Shown piece after piece: positions 30,966 through 40,213 of a DNA stretch of 64,000 bases. The translations under genes and the position numbers were made by a program. Numbering within the stretch: the stretch's first letter is position 1; each line of letters opens with the position of its first letter. The DNA lies in contig NZ_FTNE01000002.1 in the NCBI RefSeq assembly GCF_900156265.1, positions 100,683 through 164,682 of the forward strand, given 5' to 3'. The DNA is from Acidiphilium rubrum (GTDB taxonomy: Bacteria > Pseudomonadota > Alphaproteobacteria > Acetobacterales > Acetobacteraceae). The notes under the pieces are model-generated. The model was given only the letters and a program-made list of their open reading frames with translations, ran no database searches and had not been told where the DNA came from.

Positions 30966-31631
30966 ATGGCGGCAGGGTTCAAGCTACGGGCGGTGCAGAA
31001 ATCGGTGCGGGCTGCCTGGCAGGCATTGCCGGAACCGCGATCGACCGCCGAGCGGATTGCGGTTTATCAGGAAATCAAGGCGCAATACGAGGTTGGTGGC
31101 GCGCTGACGCGACGCCAGGATGCGGCGTTGGCGCGGATGGTTGCACTGCTGCCGGCGGCACCGCAGGCGCCGGCGGTGCCACGAGTGGCGATGACGCTGG
31201 CTGTCCTTTGCATTATTTATGCCCTGTTGCTGTCGCTCAACGTGCTGGTGGTGGCTGATGCGCCGATGCTGCCGCCGGTCGCGCAGATTTTGCTTTCGCT
31301 GTTCATTCTGGGGTTTGCCGCGAGCATCGCGATGACCGGCTGGGGGGTTTACCGCCAGCCGACCGGCGTGGCGTTTGCCGGGCTGGTCGCGGTGTCGCTC
31401 ATGTTGCTCGCGATGTCGCTGCGGGCGGGGCTCGGGCTGGTCGAGATCGATGGTGGTTCGATCGGGGCGGTCGGGCTTCTGGTGAGCATTGGTCTGCTGA
31501 TCACGATTCAGGTGATGGCGCGGCGCGGCCGGGGGCTGGTGGCGGCGGATGTGACGTTTTTGATCGGCAATGCGCGCAAGGCCAGCGACGGCGGCTGGGA
31601 TTTCCGTACGAGGGCGGAGCGCGCGGCGTGA
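30966..31631 (+). CDS. Membrane protein of unknown function, first gene of an M48 operon
   Basis: I do not recognise this 221-residue protein. It has a basic, helical cytoplasmic N-terminus of about 70 residues (KLRAVQKSVRAAWQALPEPR), then four predicted membrane helices (about 75-98, 105-130, 138-158 and 168-188) and a short charged tail. A GAGGGAG site lies just upstream of the ATG. Its stop overlaps the GTG of the next gene, and the M48 peptidase follows, so the three are probably made together. No enzymatic motif is visible. Confidence 0.78.
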   Translation: MAAGFKLRAVQKSVRAAWQALPEPRSTAERIAVYQEIKAQYEVGGALTRRQDAALARMVALLPAAPQAPAVPRVAMTLAVLCIIYALLLSLNVLVVADAPMLPPVAQILLSLFILGFAASIAMTGWGVYRQPTGVAFAGLVAVSLMLLAMSLRAGLGLVEIDGGSIGAVGLLVSIGLLITIQVMARRGRGLVAADVTFLIGNARKASDGGWDFRTRAERAA

Positions 31632-32782
31632 AGCCGGCAACAACGCGGGCGGACCGGATTTTCTACGCGCTGGTTGGGCTGTGGTGCCTGATGATCGCCG
31701 GTATTGCGGTTGTGAGCGGGCGGCATGGTCCGGCGGGATTGCCGAAACCCTATCCGGTCGCGGTGTGGCATCGCAGTGCGCTGTACGCGCCGGATGTTTC
31801 GGGCAAGCAGGCGCTTGCCATGGCACATTCGCCGGATGCACGGACCCGGGCGCTGGCCGATGTGTTCATCGCGGCGCAGCAGGTTTACGGCTATCGGCAC
31901 GCGATTCCAGCCGATCGGACAACCGGGCTTGCGACGCTCGCTTCACGCTGCGCGGCGGGGGATGATCGGGTTGTGCGAGTGGCGGCCTGTACGTCGCTGG
32001 GGGACATCCGGCTGTTCGGGGCCGGTTCCGATCGGACGGTGGTCGATCTGGCGGCGGCGCAGCGGGCGTATGCCGCGGCGATTGCCGCCGGTTCGGCGCG
32101 CAGTGCCGCGCAGGCGGCGGTTCTGCTGCAACTTCATCCCAAGGTCGCGGTGCTGCCAGTGTTGAGCGCGGCGGCGGCGGGGGCATTGTCGAGCGCCGCC
32201 GCGGCGCCGACGGCCGGATCGCTGAGAGATGCACTTTATCATGTGTCGGCACTGCGCGGGTATCACAGGGGCTGCTTTGCCTATGCCGTCCTGCTGATCC
32301 GCCATTCCGCCCGGCTGAAGTCGACCGACCCTGCCCTTGCCGCCAAGCTGCATGGCGAGGGCGAGCGCTGGATCATGACGGCGGCGACCCTGCCCTATCC
32401 TTCGGCGACCGCTGAGCGATTCCTTGGGGATGCGTGGCTGGAGGGGTTCTGGAACCTGACGCCGTCCGACCGTGAGGCGGCGGTGTGGTACACGCGGGCG
32501 ATGCACGACGGCAGCGCGCGGGCGGCGTTTCAGCTTGCGCGGCTGTATGCGCTGGGCAAGATCGTGCCGGATGGGCCGCCCACGGCACCGGTGCGGGCGA
32601 TTGCGGCGGCGGAGCTTGCGGCGCAGATGACCAAAAAGGGTACCGGGCTACACCACCGGGCATCGGCGCTGGCGGTTGCGGTTGCGACTGATCAATCATC
32701 GGGCGTCGGCGACGAGGCGGCAAAATATGGCGCTACGTTGTTCAGGACATATCCGCGGCTGTCGTTCGCACTGAACGATTGA
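31628..32782 (+). CDS. Membrane-anchored protein with Sel1-like helical repeats, M48 operon
   Basis: The 384-residue product has one N-terminal membrane helix (about residues 11-30) and an all-helical, Ala-rich periplasmic or cytoplasmic body. A stretch near residues 285-310 (AVWYTRAMHDGSARAAFQLARLYALGK) fits the Sel1-like repeat pattern, which is often a protein-protein interaction scaffold. The other repeats are too diverged for me to count. It starts with GTG overlapping the previous stop (GTGA), and the M48 gene starts 20 bases later. The topology suggests a membrane adaptor for the peptidase, which is inference. Confidence 0.72.
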   Translation: MKPATTRADRIFYALVGLWCLMIAGIAVVSGRHGPAGLPKPYPVAVWHRSALYAPDVSGKQALAMAHSPDARTRALADVFIAAQQVYGYRHAIPADRTTGLATLASRCAAGDDRVVRVAACTSLGDIRLFGAGSDRTVVDLAAAQRAYAAAIAAGSARSAAQAAVLLQLHPKVAVLPVLSAAAAGALSSAAAAPTAGSLRDALYHVSALRGYHRGCFAYAVLLIRHSARLKSTDPALAAKLHGEGERWIMTAATLPYPSATAERFLGDAWLEGFWNLTPSDREAAVWYTRAMHDGSARAAFQLARLYALGKIVPDGPPTAPVRAIAAAELAAQMTKKGTGLHHRASALAVAVATDQSSGVGDEAAKYGATLFRTYPRLSFALND

Positions 32783-32802
32783 GCGCGGCGGGAGGGATCG
32801 AC

Positions 32803-34959
32803 ATGACCGTTGCACCAAGTCAGACTTCGCTGGTTCGTCTGGCCGGATTGATGGTGGCGGTGCCGGTGGCGTTGCTGGCGTTCGGCCTTTGGCAGGTGCC
32901 GGTGGTCGGGCATGACGTGGCGCAGCGCGTGCGGATGGTGCAGGGGTTCGACCGTGAGGTTGGGCAGATCGGCGCGGTGGTGACGCGTGATCCGCACACG
33001 GTGCTGACGTTTCGGGATGGCAGGCGGCTTGCGGCGCCGGACGCGCTGGCGCTGGTGCGCGGTGCGCGGGATCGGACCGGCGGGCGGGTGGTGATGGCGC
33101 GCATCCGGTTCGGGTTCACGGTGCTTGCGGTGGTGGCCGGCTTGGTGGCGCTGATCGCCGGACTGGCCGGGTGGCTGGTGGCCGCCGCGCTCAAGTTTGG
33201 CAGCGTGGTCTCGCGCGAGCGCCTGGTGATGGTGGCGGCGCTGACGCGGCGCACGCTGCCGGCGGTGCTGGGCGTGCAGTATGTCGCGATCGCGCTGGGT
33301 GTTACCGGGGTGGTGTTCAGCCTGGTGATGGCGCTGTTCAGTGATCCTGGCGCGATCCTCGATGATCCGCGCCCGCTGATATTGGCGATTGCGCTGGCGG
33401 GGGTGCTGCTGGCGGCGGCGTGGAAAATCCTGCTGCGGCTGCGCGCGGCGTTCAGCCTGTTCGCCGCCGAGCCCTATCCGCTGCTGGCGCGCGAATTGGC
33501 CGATGCCGATGCGCCGGGATTATGGGCGCTGGTGCGCGATGCGGCGCAGCGGCAGGCGGCGCTGGCACCCGATCATATCGTGGTGGGGGTGACCGATGGG
33601 TTTCATGTGACATCGGGCGGGGTGCGTTTGCTGCCGGAGGAACGGGTGATCGAGGGGCGCACGCTGCATGTGCCGCTCACCACCCTGTCGCTGCTGGGGC
33701 GGGAGGAGACGCTTGCGGTGATCGGGCATGAACTCGCGCATTTCGCCGGGGAGGACACGGTTTACAGCCTGCGCTTCCTGCCGACCTACGCCAGCCTGCA
33801 TCGCAGCGCGCTGGCCATGATGGTGGCGCAGCGCCGGCCACCGCGGACGCTGGTGCTGCTGCCCGGGCTTGCGCTCAGCCTGTTCGTGACCGCGTGTTTC
33901 GACGAGGCGGTGAGCCATTGGAGCCGGCAGCGCGAGTTGCAAGCCGACCGTGCCGGTGCGGCGCTGGTGACGCCGCTGCACGCGGGGAGCGCGCTGATCC
34001 GGATTGCGGCGAGCGATGATCTGACCACGTCCGTACTGCGCGACGATGCCGCACGGCCAATGGCGGATGCGCCGCATCTGATCGAAATCCTGTCACGCCG
34101 GATGGCCGCGTTCGGCGTGCCGGCGGCGGATGGGCATTTGCAAAAGCGCCAGCCGCACCCGACCGATCGGCATCCGCCGGTGTCGGTGCGGCTGGAGTCG
34201 ATGGGAGTGGTGCCCGACGAGGCGCTGCTGTCGATGGCGCGCCGGCCGGTGGGCGATGCGGAGACGGCGTTCATCGCCGCGCTGTTCGCGGACCTGCCTG
34301 AGCTCTGCACGCAGTTGAGCGTTGATTTCCGCGCCAAGGTTGCGGCAGACAATAACGCCATCAACACCGCCCTGGCTGCCAAGGCTGCCGAGGTCGATGG
34401 CACGGAGACGGTCTATTACGAGCAGCCGGTGCTGATTTGTGTGGCCTATGGCGCACTGGCCCTGCTGGCACTGCTGGTGGGCGCGGGATATCTGTATCTT
34501 GGGTTCACCCCGCCGGTGACGGGCACCGCCGGATCATCGGCCACCAGTATGTTTGCGTTCGGCGGCGTGATGCTGAGCCTGGGTTTATATGGCAGCTACA
34601 CCGTGTTCAACCTGCTGCGCGATCGGGCCGCGCCGTTTCTGATCCTGCGGCCGGAGGGATTCGCGAGCGCTGGGCTGGAGGGCAAGATCGACTGGCTGGC
34701 GGTTCGGCATGTGCGGCTGAACCACAACAGGACCACTTGCATCGTCACGGTCTTCCTGCGCCCGGATGCACCGGAACCGCCGCTGGCGCGCCGCCACCGG
34801 CGGTTGAAATGGCTGGCGAAGCCCCATGCGCTGCGGCTGCGCTGCAAGATGATCGTGACCCCCAAGCGGAACCGGATGCTGTCGGAGACGATCGATCGGT
34901 ATGTGCGCGCGGCTTATGCGCGGGCGGCGCTGCGCGAGCGGGGAGTCGAGGGCGTGTGA
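32803..34959 (+). CDS. Large polytopic M48-family metallopeptidase
   Basis: The 718-residue protein has four N-terminal membrane helices (before about residue 215) and a peptidase domain with zinc motif HELAH at 309-313. The third ligand region is RELQADRAGA, with E378 and D382. Further helices follow at about 345-365, 545-570 and 585-605. The C-terminal region of about 110 residues has charged strands, and I could not place it in a family. HExxH plus ExxxD is the M48 (HtpX/Ste24) signature. The length is about twice HtpX. The ATG at 32803 has a GGAGGG site, and the in-frame TTG at 32779 is less likely. It is the last gene of a three-gene operon. Confidence 0.85.
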   Translation: MTVAPSQTSLVRLAGLMVAVPVALLAFGLWQVPVVGHDVAQRVRMVQGFDREVGQIGAVVTRDPHTVLTFRDGRRLAAPDALALVRGARDRTGGRVVMARIRFGFTVLAVVAGLVALIAGLAGWLVAAALKFGSVVSRERLVMVAALTRRTLPAVLGVQYVAIALGVTGVVFSLVMALFSDPGAILDDPRPLILAIALAGVLLAAAWKILLRLRAAFSLFAAEPYPLLARELADADAPGLWALVRDAAQRQAALAPDHIVVGVTDGFHVTSGGVRLLPEERVIEGRTLHVPLTTLSLLGREETLAVIGHELAHFAGEDTVYSLRFLPTYASLHRSALAMMVAQRRPPRTLVLLPGLALSLFVTACFDEAVSHWSRQRELQADRAGAALVTPLHAGSALIRIAASDDLTTSVLRDDAARPMADAPHLIEILSRRMAAFGVPAADGHLQKRQPHPTDRHPPVSVRLESMGVVPDEALLSMARRPVGDAETAFIAALFADLPELCTQLSVDFRAKVAADNNAINTALAAKAAEVDGTETVYYEQPVLICVAYGALALLALLVGAGYLYLGFTPPVTGTAGSSATSMFAFGGVMLSLGLYGSYTVFNLLRDRAAPFLILRPEGFASAGLEGKIDWLAVRHVRLNHNRTTCIVTVFLRPDAPEPPLARRHRRLKWLAKPHALRLRCKMIVTPKRNRMLSETIDRYVRAAYARAALRERGVEGV

Positions 34960-34964
34960 AGGCA

Positions 34965-35090
34965 AGGTCTTCTTTTTTGTAAAAAAGAAACAAAAAACTT
35001 TTTTTGATCTGGGGCACGGGCGGTTTCACCGGCACTAGCTCAAATTAACAAAGTTTTTTTTGCTTCTTTTTTGTTCACAAAAAAGAAGTT
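34965..35090. repeat. R1 paired element (~125 bp)
   Basis: The left hairpin (CTTCTTTTTT / AAAAAAGAAA with a GT loop) and the right hairpin (CTTCTTTTTT / AAAAAAGAAG, loop GTTCAC) flank a spacer with CTGGGGCACGGGCGG and GGCACTAGCTCAAATTAA. It lies between the M48 stop and accA and may end the M48 transcript. Confidence 0.88.
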
Positions 35091-35164
35091 CTTTCTTACC
35101 CTTCGCGCCGCCCTGAAGGGCTGGATGATTTGACATCACGGCCGTTCTGCGACACCCGACACCC

Positions 35165-36121
35165 ATGCGTCATTTTCTCGATTTCGAAAAACCGGTCGCC
35201 GAACTGGAGGCCAAGATTGAAGAGCTGCGCCGGATGACCGATCCGGGCGAGTTGAACATCGCCCAGGAGGTATCGCAGCTTTCCGACAAGGCCGAGCGGC
35301 AGTTGCGCAATTTGTACGGCAAGCTCACGCCCTGGCAGAAGACCCAGGTGGCGCGGCATCCGGAACGGCCCAAGGCGAAGGACATGATCGCCGGGCTGAT
35401 CACCGAGTTCACCCCGCTTGCCGGGGACCGGGCGTTTGCCGAGGATGCCGCGATCATCGCGGGGCCGGGGCGGTTTCAGGGTGAGCCGGTCATGGTCATC
35501 GCGATCGAGAAAGGGTCCGATCTCGATAGCCGGCTCAAGCATAATTTCGGCTCGCCGCGGCCGGAGGGCTATCGCAAGGCGCGGCGGATGATCGAGCTGG
35601 CGGGGCGGTTCGGCCTGCCGATTTTATCGTTCGTCGATACTTCGGGGGCGTATCCCGGCATCGATGCCGAGGCGCGCGGCCAGGCAGAGGCGATTGCGCG
35701 CGGGATCGATGCGTGTCTTGCGGCTCCGGTGCCGTTCATTGCGACGATCATCGGGGAAGGCGGTTCGGGCGGTGCGATTGCGATCGCCGCCGCCGATGTG
35801 GTTCTGATGTATGAGCATGCGATCTATTCGGTGATCTCGCCGGAGGGCTGCGCGGCGATTCTGTGGGAGGACCGGGCGATGGCCCCGCAGGCCGCCGAGG
35901 CGATGAAGGTGACCGCGCAGGATTTGAAGCGGTTGGGCATTATCGACCGGATCGTGCCCGAACCGCTCGGCGGCGCGCATCGCGCGCCGGATGCGGCGGT
36001 GGCGCAGCTGGGCGAGGCGATCGCCACCGCGCTCGCGCCGCTCAAGACGATGGCGCCGGAAGCGCTGCGCGCCAAGCGCCGGGAGAAATTCCTGGCGATG
36101 GGGCAGAGCGCGGTAGTGTAG
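35165..36121 (+). CDS. accA: Acetyl-CoA carboxylase carboxyltransferase subunit alpha
   Basis: AccA with AccD transfers the carboxyl group from biotin to acetyl-CoA, making malonyl-CoA for fatty acid synthesis. The 318-residue product has the standard length and blocks: an N-terminal LDFEKPVAELE, FGSPRPEGYRKARR, SFVDTSGAYPGIDAEARGQ and IGEGGSGGAIAI. There is no strong ribosome-binding site upstream, but the N-terminus aligns well with the family from this ATG. It appears to be expressed alone. The next gene is convergent, 20 bases away. Confidence 0.96.
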   Translation: MRHFLDFEKPVAELEAKIEELRRMTDPGELNIAQEVSQLSDKAERQLRNLYGKLTPWQKTQVARHPERPKAKDMIAGLITEFTPLAGDRAFAEDAAIIAGPGRFQGEPVMVIAIEKGSDLDSRLKHNFGSPRPEGYRKARRMIELAGRFGLPILSFVDTSGAYPGIDAEARGQAEAIARGIDACLAAPVPFIATIIGEGGSGGAIAIAAADVVLMYEHAIYSVISPEGCAAILWEDRAMAPQAAEAMKVTAQDLKRLGIIDRIVPEPLGGAHRAPDAAVAQLGEAIATALAPLKTMAPEALRAKRREKFLAMGQSAVV

Positions 36122-36141
36122 CGCCGCGTGAGCGGCCGCGG

Positions 36142-37554
36142 TCAGCGGCCGGTCATGATCCGTTCGAACAATTGCTTCACGGTGGGGATGAAGCCGTTGG
36201 AATAGAACGGGTCGGTGGCGAAGCGGTAGCCGTTGTGGCCACTGAACATCAGGTTGCGTTCGACCGATTCCGGGTTTTCGCCATCATGGGCGATGTCCTG
36301 GAGGGTTTTCTGGATGCAGAAGCTGCGCGGGTCGGCTTTTTTGCCGGTCGAGAACTCCGGGCCTTCCTGCGACCAGTTGGAAAACCGGCAGTGCGACAGG
36401 CAGCCCATGCAGTTGACCTGATCGCGCTGGATGTCTTCGAGGGCGGCCTGGGTTTCGAACACCAGCGTCGAATCGGGGGTGCGGAGCGCCTCGATGAAGC
36501 CTTCGCGCTCCCAGCCGCGCACGCGGGCGAGGTCGGCCGTGGTGAGCCAGACCGGGCGTTTGCGCGGGCCGACGCCATATTCGGCGGTGTGGGCGCCGAC
36601 CGGCTCACCGGTATAGGCGACCTGGCGTTCGGAGCGGGCGCGCAGGCTCTGGATGAAGTCGTTATTGACCGCGCTGGAATAGAACCCGGTGGGCGAGAAG
36701 CGGTTGAGGAAGATGTCGCCTGCCTTCAAGGTGAGCAGGCGCTGTTTCCAGACATCGCTGATCGGGCTTTCCTGGGTCAGCAGCGGGCGGGTGCCGAATT
36801 GGAAGGCGATCGGGCCGACATCGGGGTTGTCCAGCCAATCCTCCCATTCTTCGAGCCACCAGACGCCGCCGGCCATGATGATCGGCGTGGCATCGAGGCC
36901 GAATTCGCGCATCTGTTTGCGCAGCGCGATGACGCGCGGCAGCGGGTTTTCGGGTTTGGTGGGATCTTCGGAGTTCGACAGGCCGTTGTGGCCACCGGCG
37001 AGCCAGGGGTCTTCATAGACGACGCCGCCCATCAGATCGGCCGCCTTGTGATAGGCGCGGCGCCACAGCGCGTTGAAGGCGCGGGCGGAGGAGACGATGG
37101 GGTAGTAGTGGACGTTGAATTTCGAGGCGATTTCGGACAGTTTATAGGGCATGCCGGCACCGCAGGTGATGCCGCTGATCAGCCCCTTAGCACCTTCGAG
37201 AATGCCGGTGATGACGCGCTCGGCGGCACCCATTTCCCACAGGATATTGGCGTGGATACGGCCCTGGCCGTTGGATTCCTCGTGCGCGCGCTGGGCCTGG
37301 GCGATGCCGCCTTCGATCGCGTAGGTCACGAGTTCCTCGTGGCGGGCGCGCCTGGTGGTGCCGTGGTAGAGTTGCGGGATCGGGTTGCCGTCCGCATCGT
37401 AGGAATCGGCATTGACCGCGCTGAACGTGCCGACGCCGCCCGACGCCGCCCATTGGCCGGCCGAACGCCCGTTCGAAATTGCGACGCCTTTGCCGCCTTC
37501 GACCAGCGGCAGCACATCGGCCCCGCCCATCCGGATCGCGTTGATCGTTTTCAT
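36142..37554 (-). CDS. Nitronate monooxygenase (2-nitropropane dioxygenase) family protein
   Basis: The 470-residue product is an FMN TIM-barrel protein of the nitronate monooxygenase/PfaD type. Features are GVAISNGRSAGQWAASGGVGTFSA at the N-terminus, GAGMPYKL, PIIMAGGVWW and PIAFQFGTRPLLTQ, which form the flavin-binding strands. It is longer than typical nitronate monooxygenases (about 320-380 residues). The C-terminal extension contains NCMGCLSHC and a later isolated cysteine, which could bind metal. Substrate is unknown; members act on alkyl nitronates or as enoyl reductases in polyunsaturated lipid synthesis. The gene is expressed alone. Confidence 0.82.
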   Translation of the reverse strand: MKTINAIRMGGADVLPLVEGGKGVAISNGRSAGQWAASGGVGTFSAVNADSYDADGNPIPQLYHGTTRRARHEELVTYAIEGGIAQAQRAHEESNGQGRIHANILWEMGAAERVITGILEGAKGLISGITCGAGMPYKLSEIASKFNVHYYPIVSSARAFNALWRRAYHKAADLMGGVVYEDPWLAGGHNGLSNSEDPTKPENPLPRVIALRKQMREFGLDATPIIMAGGVWWLEEWEDWLDNPDVGPIAFQFGTRPLLTQESPISDVWKQRLLTLKAGDIFLNRFSPTGFYSSAVNNDFIQSLRARSERQVAYTGEPVGAHTAEYGVGPRKRPVWLTTADLARVRGWEREGFIEALRTPDSTLVFETQAALEDIQRDQVNCMGCLSHCRFSNWSQEGPEFSTGKKADPRSFCIQKTLQDIAHDGENPESVERNLMFSGHNGYRFATDPFYSNGFIPTVKQLFERIMTGR

Positions 37555-37770
37555 CGTGTCGGCAACCTGTTCATCGCGCTGCGATTGTTCCTGAAGTTCA
37601 AACCGGCCAGCCGGGGCAGCCGATCGGTGGTGATTTCGTCCCTGACGTTGATATGGTGCGGCGGCAGGTTGTGGAAACCATCGCCGTCCGTCCTTATCCT
37701 GTCCTACGTGTGCGTAGCACGGATCGGATGCGCCATACAGCGCCCGGGTGGCGCTGGTTAAACAAAATTG

Positions 37771-38502
37771 TCATGTTCCGTCCATGGTATCGCCGCCGGG
37801 CGCAGCGCCGGCGCGATAGCGCGCCCAGCCGGCGGCCCGCAGATCGCACGCCGGGCAGGCGGCGCAGCCATAGCCCCAGTCGTGCAGGACCGCGCGATCA
37901 CCCTTGTAGCAGCTATGGCTTTCGGTGCGGATGGTCTCGACCAGCGCGGCACCGCCGAGGGTTTCGGCGAGGCGCCAGGTGGCGGCCTTGTCGCGGTACA
38001 TCAAGGGGGTGTCGATGATGATCGGCCGGTCGAGCCCGAGGCCGAGGGCGGATTGCATGGCGCGCATCGTGTCGTTGCGGCAGTCGGGGTAGCCGGAATA
38101 ATCGGTCTCGCACATGCCTCCGACCAGCACGCCGAGGCCGCGCCGGTAGGCGAGTGCGGCGGCATAGGTGAGGAACAGCAGGTTGCGCCCCGGCACGAAG
38201 GTGTTGGGCAGGCCAGCGGCGGTGGTGGCGATTTCGATATCCGCGGTCATCGCGGTTTCACCCAGCGCGGCGAGGGCGGCGGCGATGTCGAGCATGTGGT
38301 CGGGGCCAAGAGTGGCGCGCCAGGGTTGCAGCGCCGCGATCGTGCGGCGGAGCGGGGCGCGGCATTCGAGTTCGACGGCGTGACGCTGGCCGTAGAAAAA
38401 CCCGATGGTCTCGACCCGGTCGAACCGGTCGAGCGCATCGGCGAGGCAGGTGGCGCTGTCCTGTCCGCCGGAGAACAGCACGAGTGCCGCTTGGCTTGTC
38501 AT
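37771..38502 (-). CDS. queC: 7-cyano-7-deazaguanine synthase
   Basis: QueC makes preQ0 from 7-carboxy-7-deazaguanine, ammonia and ATP on the way to queuosine in tRNA. The 243-residue protein has the PP-loop SGGQDS at residues 11-16, [14 protein letters not shown], the family block [12 protein letters not shown], and a C-terminal zinc-type cysteine cluster [11 protein letters not shown]. No preQ1 riboswitch is visible upstream. The 216 bases between its stop and the nitronate monooxygenase gene contain only a short CTACG/CGTAG palindrome at 37704-37717, with no gene. Other que genes are not in the window. Confidence 0.95.
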   Translation of the reverse strand: MTSQAALVLFSGGQDSATCLADALDRFDRVETIGFFYGQRHAVELECRAPLRRTIAALQPWRATLGPDHMLDIAAALAALGETAMTADIEIATTAAGLPNTFVPGRNLLFLTYAAALAYRRGLGVLVGGMCETDYSGYPDCRNDTMRAMQSALGLGLDRPIIIDTPLMYRDKAATWRLAETLGGAALVETIRTESHSCYKGDRAVLHDWGYGCAACPACDLRAAGWARYRAGAAPGGDTMDGT

Positions 38503-38608
38503 GGGCAGGCTTGTGCCCGCTCATTGTGGGGCAATCAAGGCGAAGGGCGGCCGGTTTCGGTGTTTTTCAACAACCGAACCCGTGCCGCCCTTCAACCGGC
38601 AATTAGCG

Positions 38609-38630
38609 TACGGCGGGTCGCCCCGCCGTA
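38609..38630 (-). terminator. Hairpin after the small secreted protein gene
   Basis: A perfect 9-bp stem TACGGCGGG / CCCGCCGTA with a four-base loop starts 11 bases past the stop of the 67-residue protein gene. It has no strong U-tract. A second, longer imperfect inverted repeat (GAAGGGCGGC ... GCCGCCCTTC) lies further on at about 38539-38593. Confidence 0.5.
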
Positions 38631-38640
38631 TCAGCCTGGA

Positions 38641-38844
38641 TCAGCCGTTGCGCGCGATCGCCTGCATCTGCTGGGCGTGGGCGGTGCGGCCGTTGGCGTT
38701 GACCGCCTTGTGCTGCGGCTGGGCATGCACGATCAGCGGGCCGGGCTGGTACATCGAGGTGCCGACCGAGCTGGCATTGGCGGCGAGCGGTGCGAAAGCG
38801 CCGGCGACGGCGAGGATGGTCAACAAACGGGTCATTTTACGCAT
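38641..38844 (-). CDS. Small secreted protein, unknown
   Basis: This 67-residue product has a clear Sec signal peptide (MRKMTRLLTILAVAGAF core, likely cleavage after ANA at about residue 24). The mature part of about 43 residues is rich in Gln, Ala and His. No cysteines are present and no family was recognised. A strong AGGAG site precedes the ATG at 38844. Longer in-frame upstream sequence lacks coding character. It is divergent from the M20 hydrolase gene and may share a transcript with queC downstream, though hairpins lie between them. Confidence 0.75.
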   Translation of the reverse strand: MRKMTRLLTILAVAGAFAPLAANASSVGTSMYQPGPLIVHAQPQHKAVNANGRTAHAQQMQAIARNG

Positions 38845-39019
38845 GATAAAAACTCCTGAAAACAAAACATTGGTGCAGGTGGTGTCCTGCTCGCTGCCAG
38901 AATTGGGGGTTATGCTGCGCTGCAATAACCCGCAGTTGCGGCGTAAGACCTATTCGGCCGGCGTATGAAACCAAACGGCGCGGCGCGGAAAGACTTGGCG
39001 TGATCGAACTGGTGCGGTT

Positions 39020-40213
39020 ATGCTGGCGCGCATGAACATCGACCCGCAATTGCACGACTGGACGCCCGAATTCGCCGCCTGGCGGCAGGATTTTCATGCT
39101 CACCCTGAAATTGCTTATCAGGAGCATCGCACCGCAGCCCTGGTGGCCGAGCGGCTTGCTTCGTTCGGGATCGAGGTGACCACCGGGGTTGGCGGCACCG
39201 GGGTGGTGGGCACGCTGCGGGGCGGGCGGTCGTCCGCGGGGGGGAATCGGGCGATTGCGCTGCGGGCGGATATGGACGCGCTGCCGATGGATGAGGCGAA
39301 CGATCTGCCGTATAAATCGCAGAATCCGGGGCGGATGCACGCCTGCGGCCATGACGGCCACACCACCATGCTGCTCGCCGCCGCGCGCTATTTGGCGGCG
39401 ACGCGGGATTTTGCCGGGACGATCCATTTCATTTTCCAGCCCGCCGAAGAGGGTGGCGCCGGTGCGTTGCGGATGATCGAGGATGGGTTGCTGGAGCGGT
39501 TTCCGTTCGATGCGGTGTTCGGCGCGCATAACGACCCGACGCTGCCGGTGGGTGCGATTTCGGCTTCGACCGGGACGGTGCATGGGGCGACCGATGATTT
39601 CGTGATCCGCCTGACCGGGCGCGGCGGCCATGCGGCGCGGCCGCATGCGGCGATCGATCCGATCGTGGCGGGGGCGCAGATCGTGCTCGGGTTGCAGTCG
39701 ATCGTGTCGCGCCGGGTCGATCCGCTGGAATCGGCCGTTGTTTCGATCTGTACGTTCCATGCGGGTAGTGCGACCAATGTTATTCCGGAGATCGCGACGC
39801 TGAGCGGCACCGTGCGCAATCTGACGCCGGCCAATCAGGTGCGGCTGGCGCGCGAGATTCCCGAGCTGATCGGGCATCTGGCGCGGGCGGCGGGGGTTGA
39901 GGCGGAGGTGGATTACCAGAGCGGCTATCCGCCGGTGGTGAATGACGGCGCGATGGCGGGGGTTGTCGCGCGGGCCGCCGGGGCGGTGGTGGGGGCTGCG
40001 AACGTGCATACCACGCTGCCGCCGACGCTGGGGGGCGAGGATTTTGCTTATTACGCGATGCAGCGGCCGGGGTGTTTTTTCCGGATCGGGCAGGCGGATG
40101 GCGAAAAGGGGGCGATGCCGCTGCATCATCCGCGCTATGATTTCAACGATGCGATCCTGCCGGTCGGGGCGGCGGTGTTTGCGTCCATCGCGGCCAGCGA
40201 ATTGCCGGGCTGA
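39020..40213 (+). CDS. M20 family amidohydrolase (hippurate hydrolase/aminoacylase type)
   Basis: The 397-residue protein belongs to the M20D group of metal-dependent amidohydrolases, which release amino acids from N-acyl or N-benzoyl forms. Motifs are HAHPEIAYQEHRT at the N-terminus, ADMDALPMDE, ACGHDGHTTML (metal-binding His and Asp), FQPAEEGGAGA, and GGEDFAYY near the C-terminus. It has the usual two-domain layout with a lid of about 110 residues. The start could also be the ATG at 39032. It overlaps marC by one base, so the two are co-transcribed, but no functional link is known. Confidence 0.9.
   Translation: MLARMNIDPQLHDWTPEFAAWRQDFHAHPEIAYQEHRTAALVAERLASFGIEVTTGVGGTGVVGTLRGGRSSAGGNRAIALRADMDALPMDEANDLPYKSQNPGRMHACGHDGHTTMLLAAARYLAATRDFAGTIHFIFQPAEEGGAGALRMIEDGLLERFPFDAVFGAHNDPTLPVGAISASTGTVHGATDDFVIRLTGRGGHAARPHAAIDPIVAGAQIVLGLQSIVSRRVDPLESAVVSICTFHAGSATNVIPEIATLSGTVRNLTPANQVRLAREIPELIGHLARAAGVEAEVDYQSGYPPVVNDGAMAGVVARAAGAVVGAANVHTTLPPTLGGEDFAYYAMQRPGCFFRIGQADGEKGAMPLHHPRYDFNDAILPVGAAVFASIAASELPG

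Noticed and set aside
37704..37717. CTACG-TGTG-CGTAG palindrome in the queC/nitronate monooxygenase gap
   Set aside because: A five-base stem is too short to claim as an operator or terminator without comparative data.
38503..38640. A possible preQ1 riboswitch upstream of queC
   Set aside because: No preQ1 aptamer blocks could be recognised; the palindromes there look like terminator hairpins of the preceding gene.
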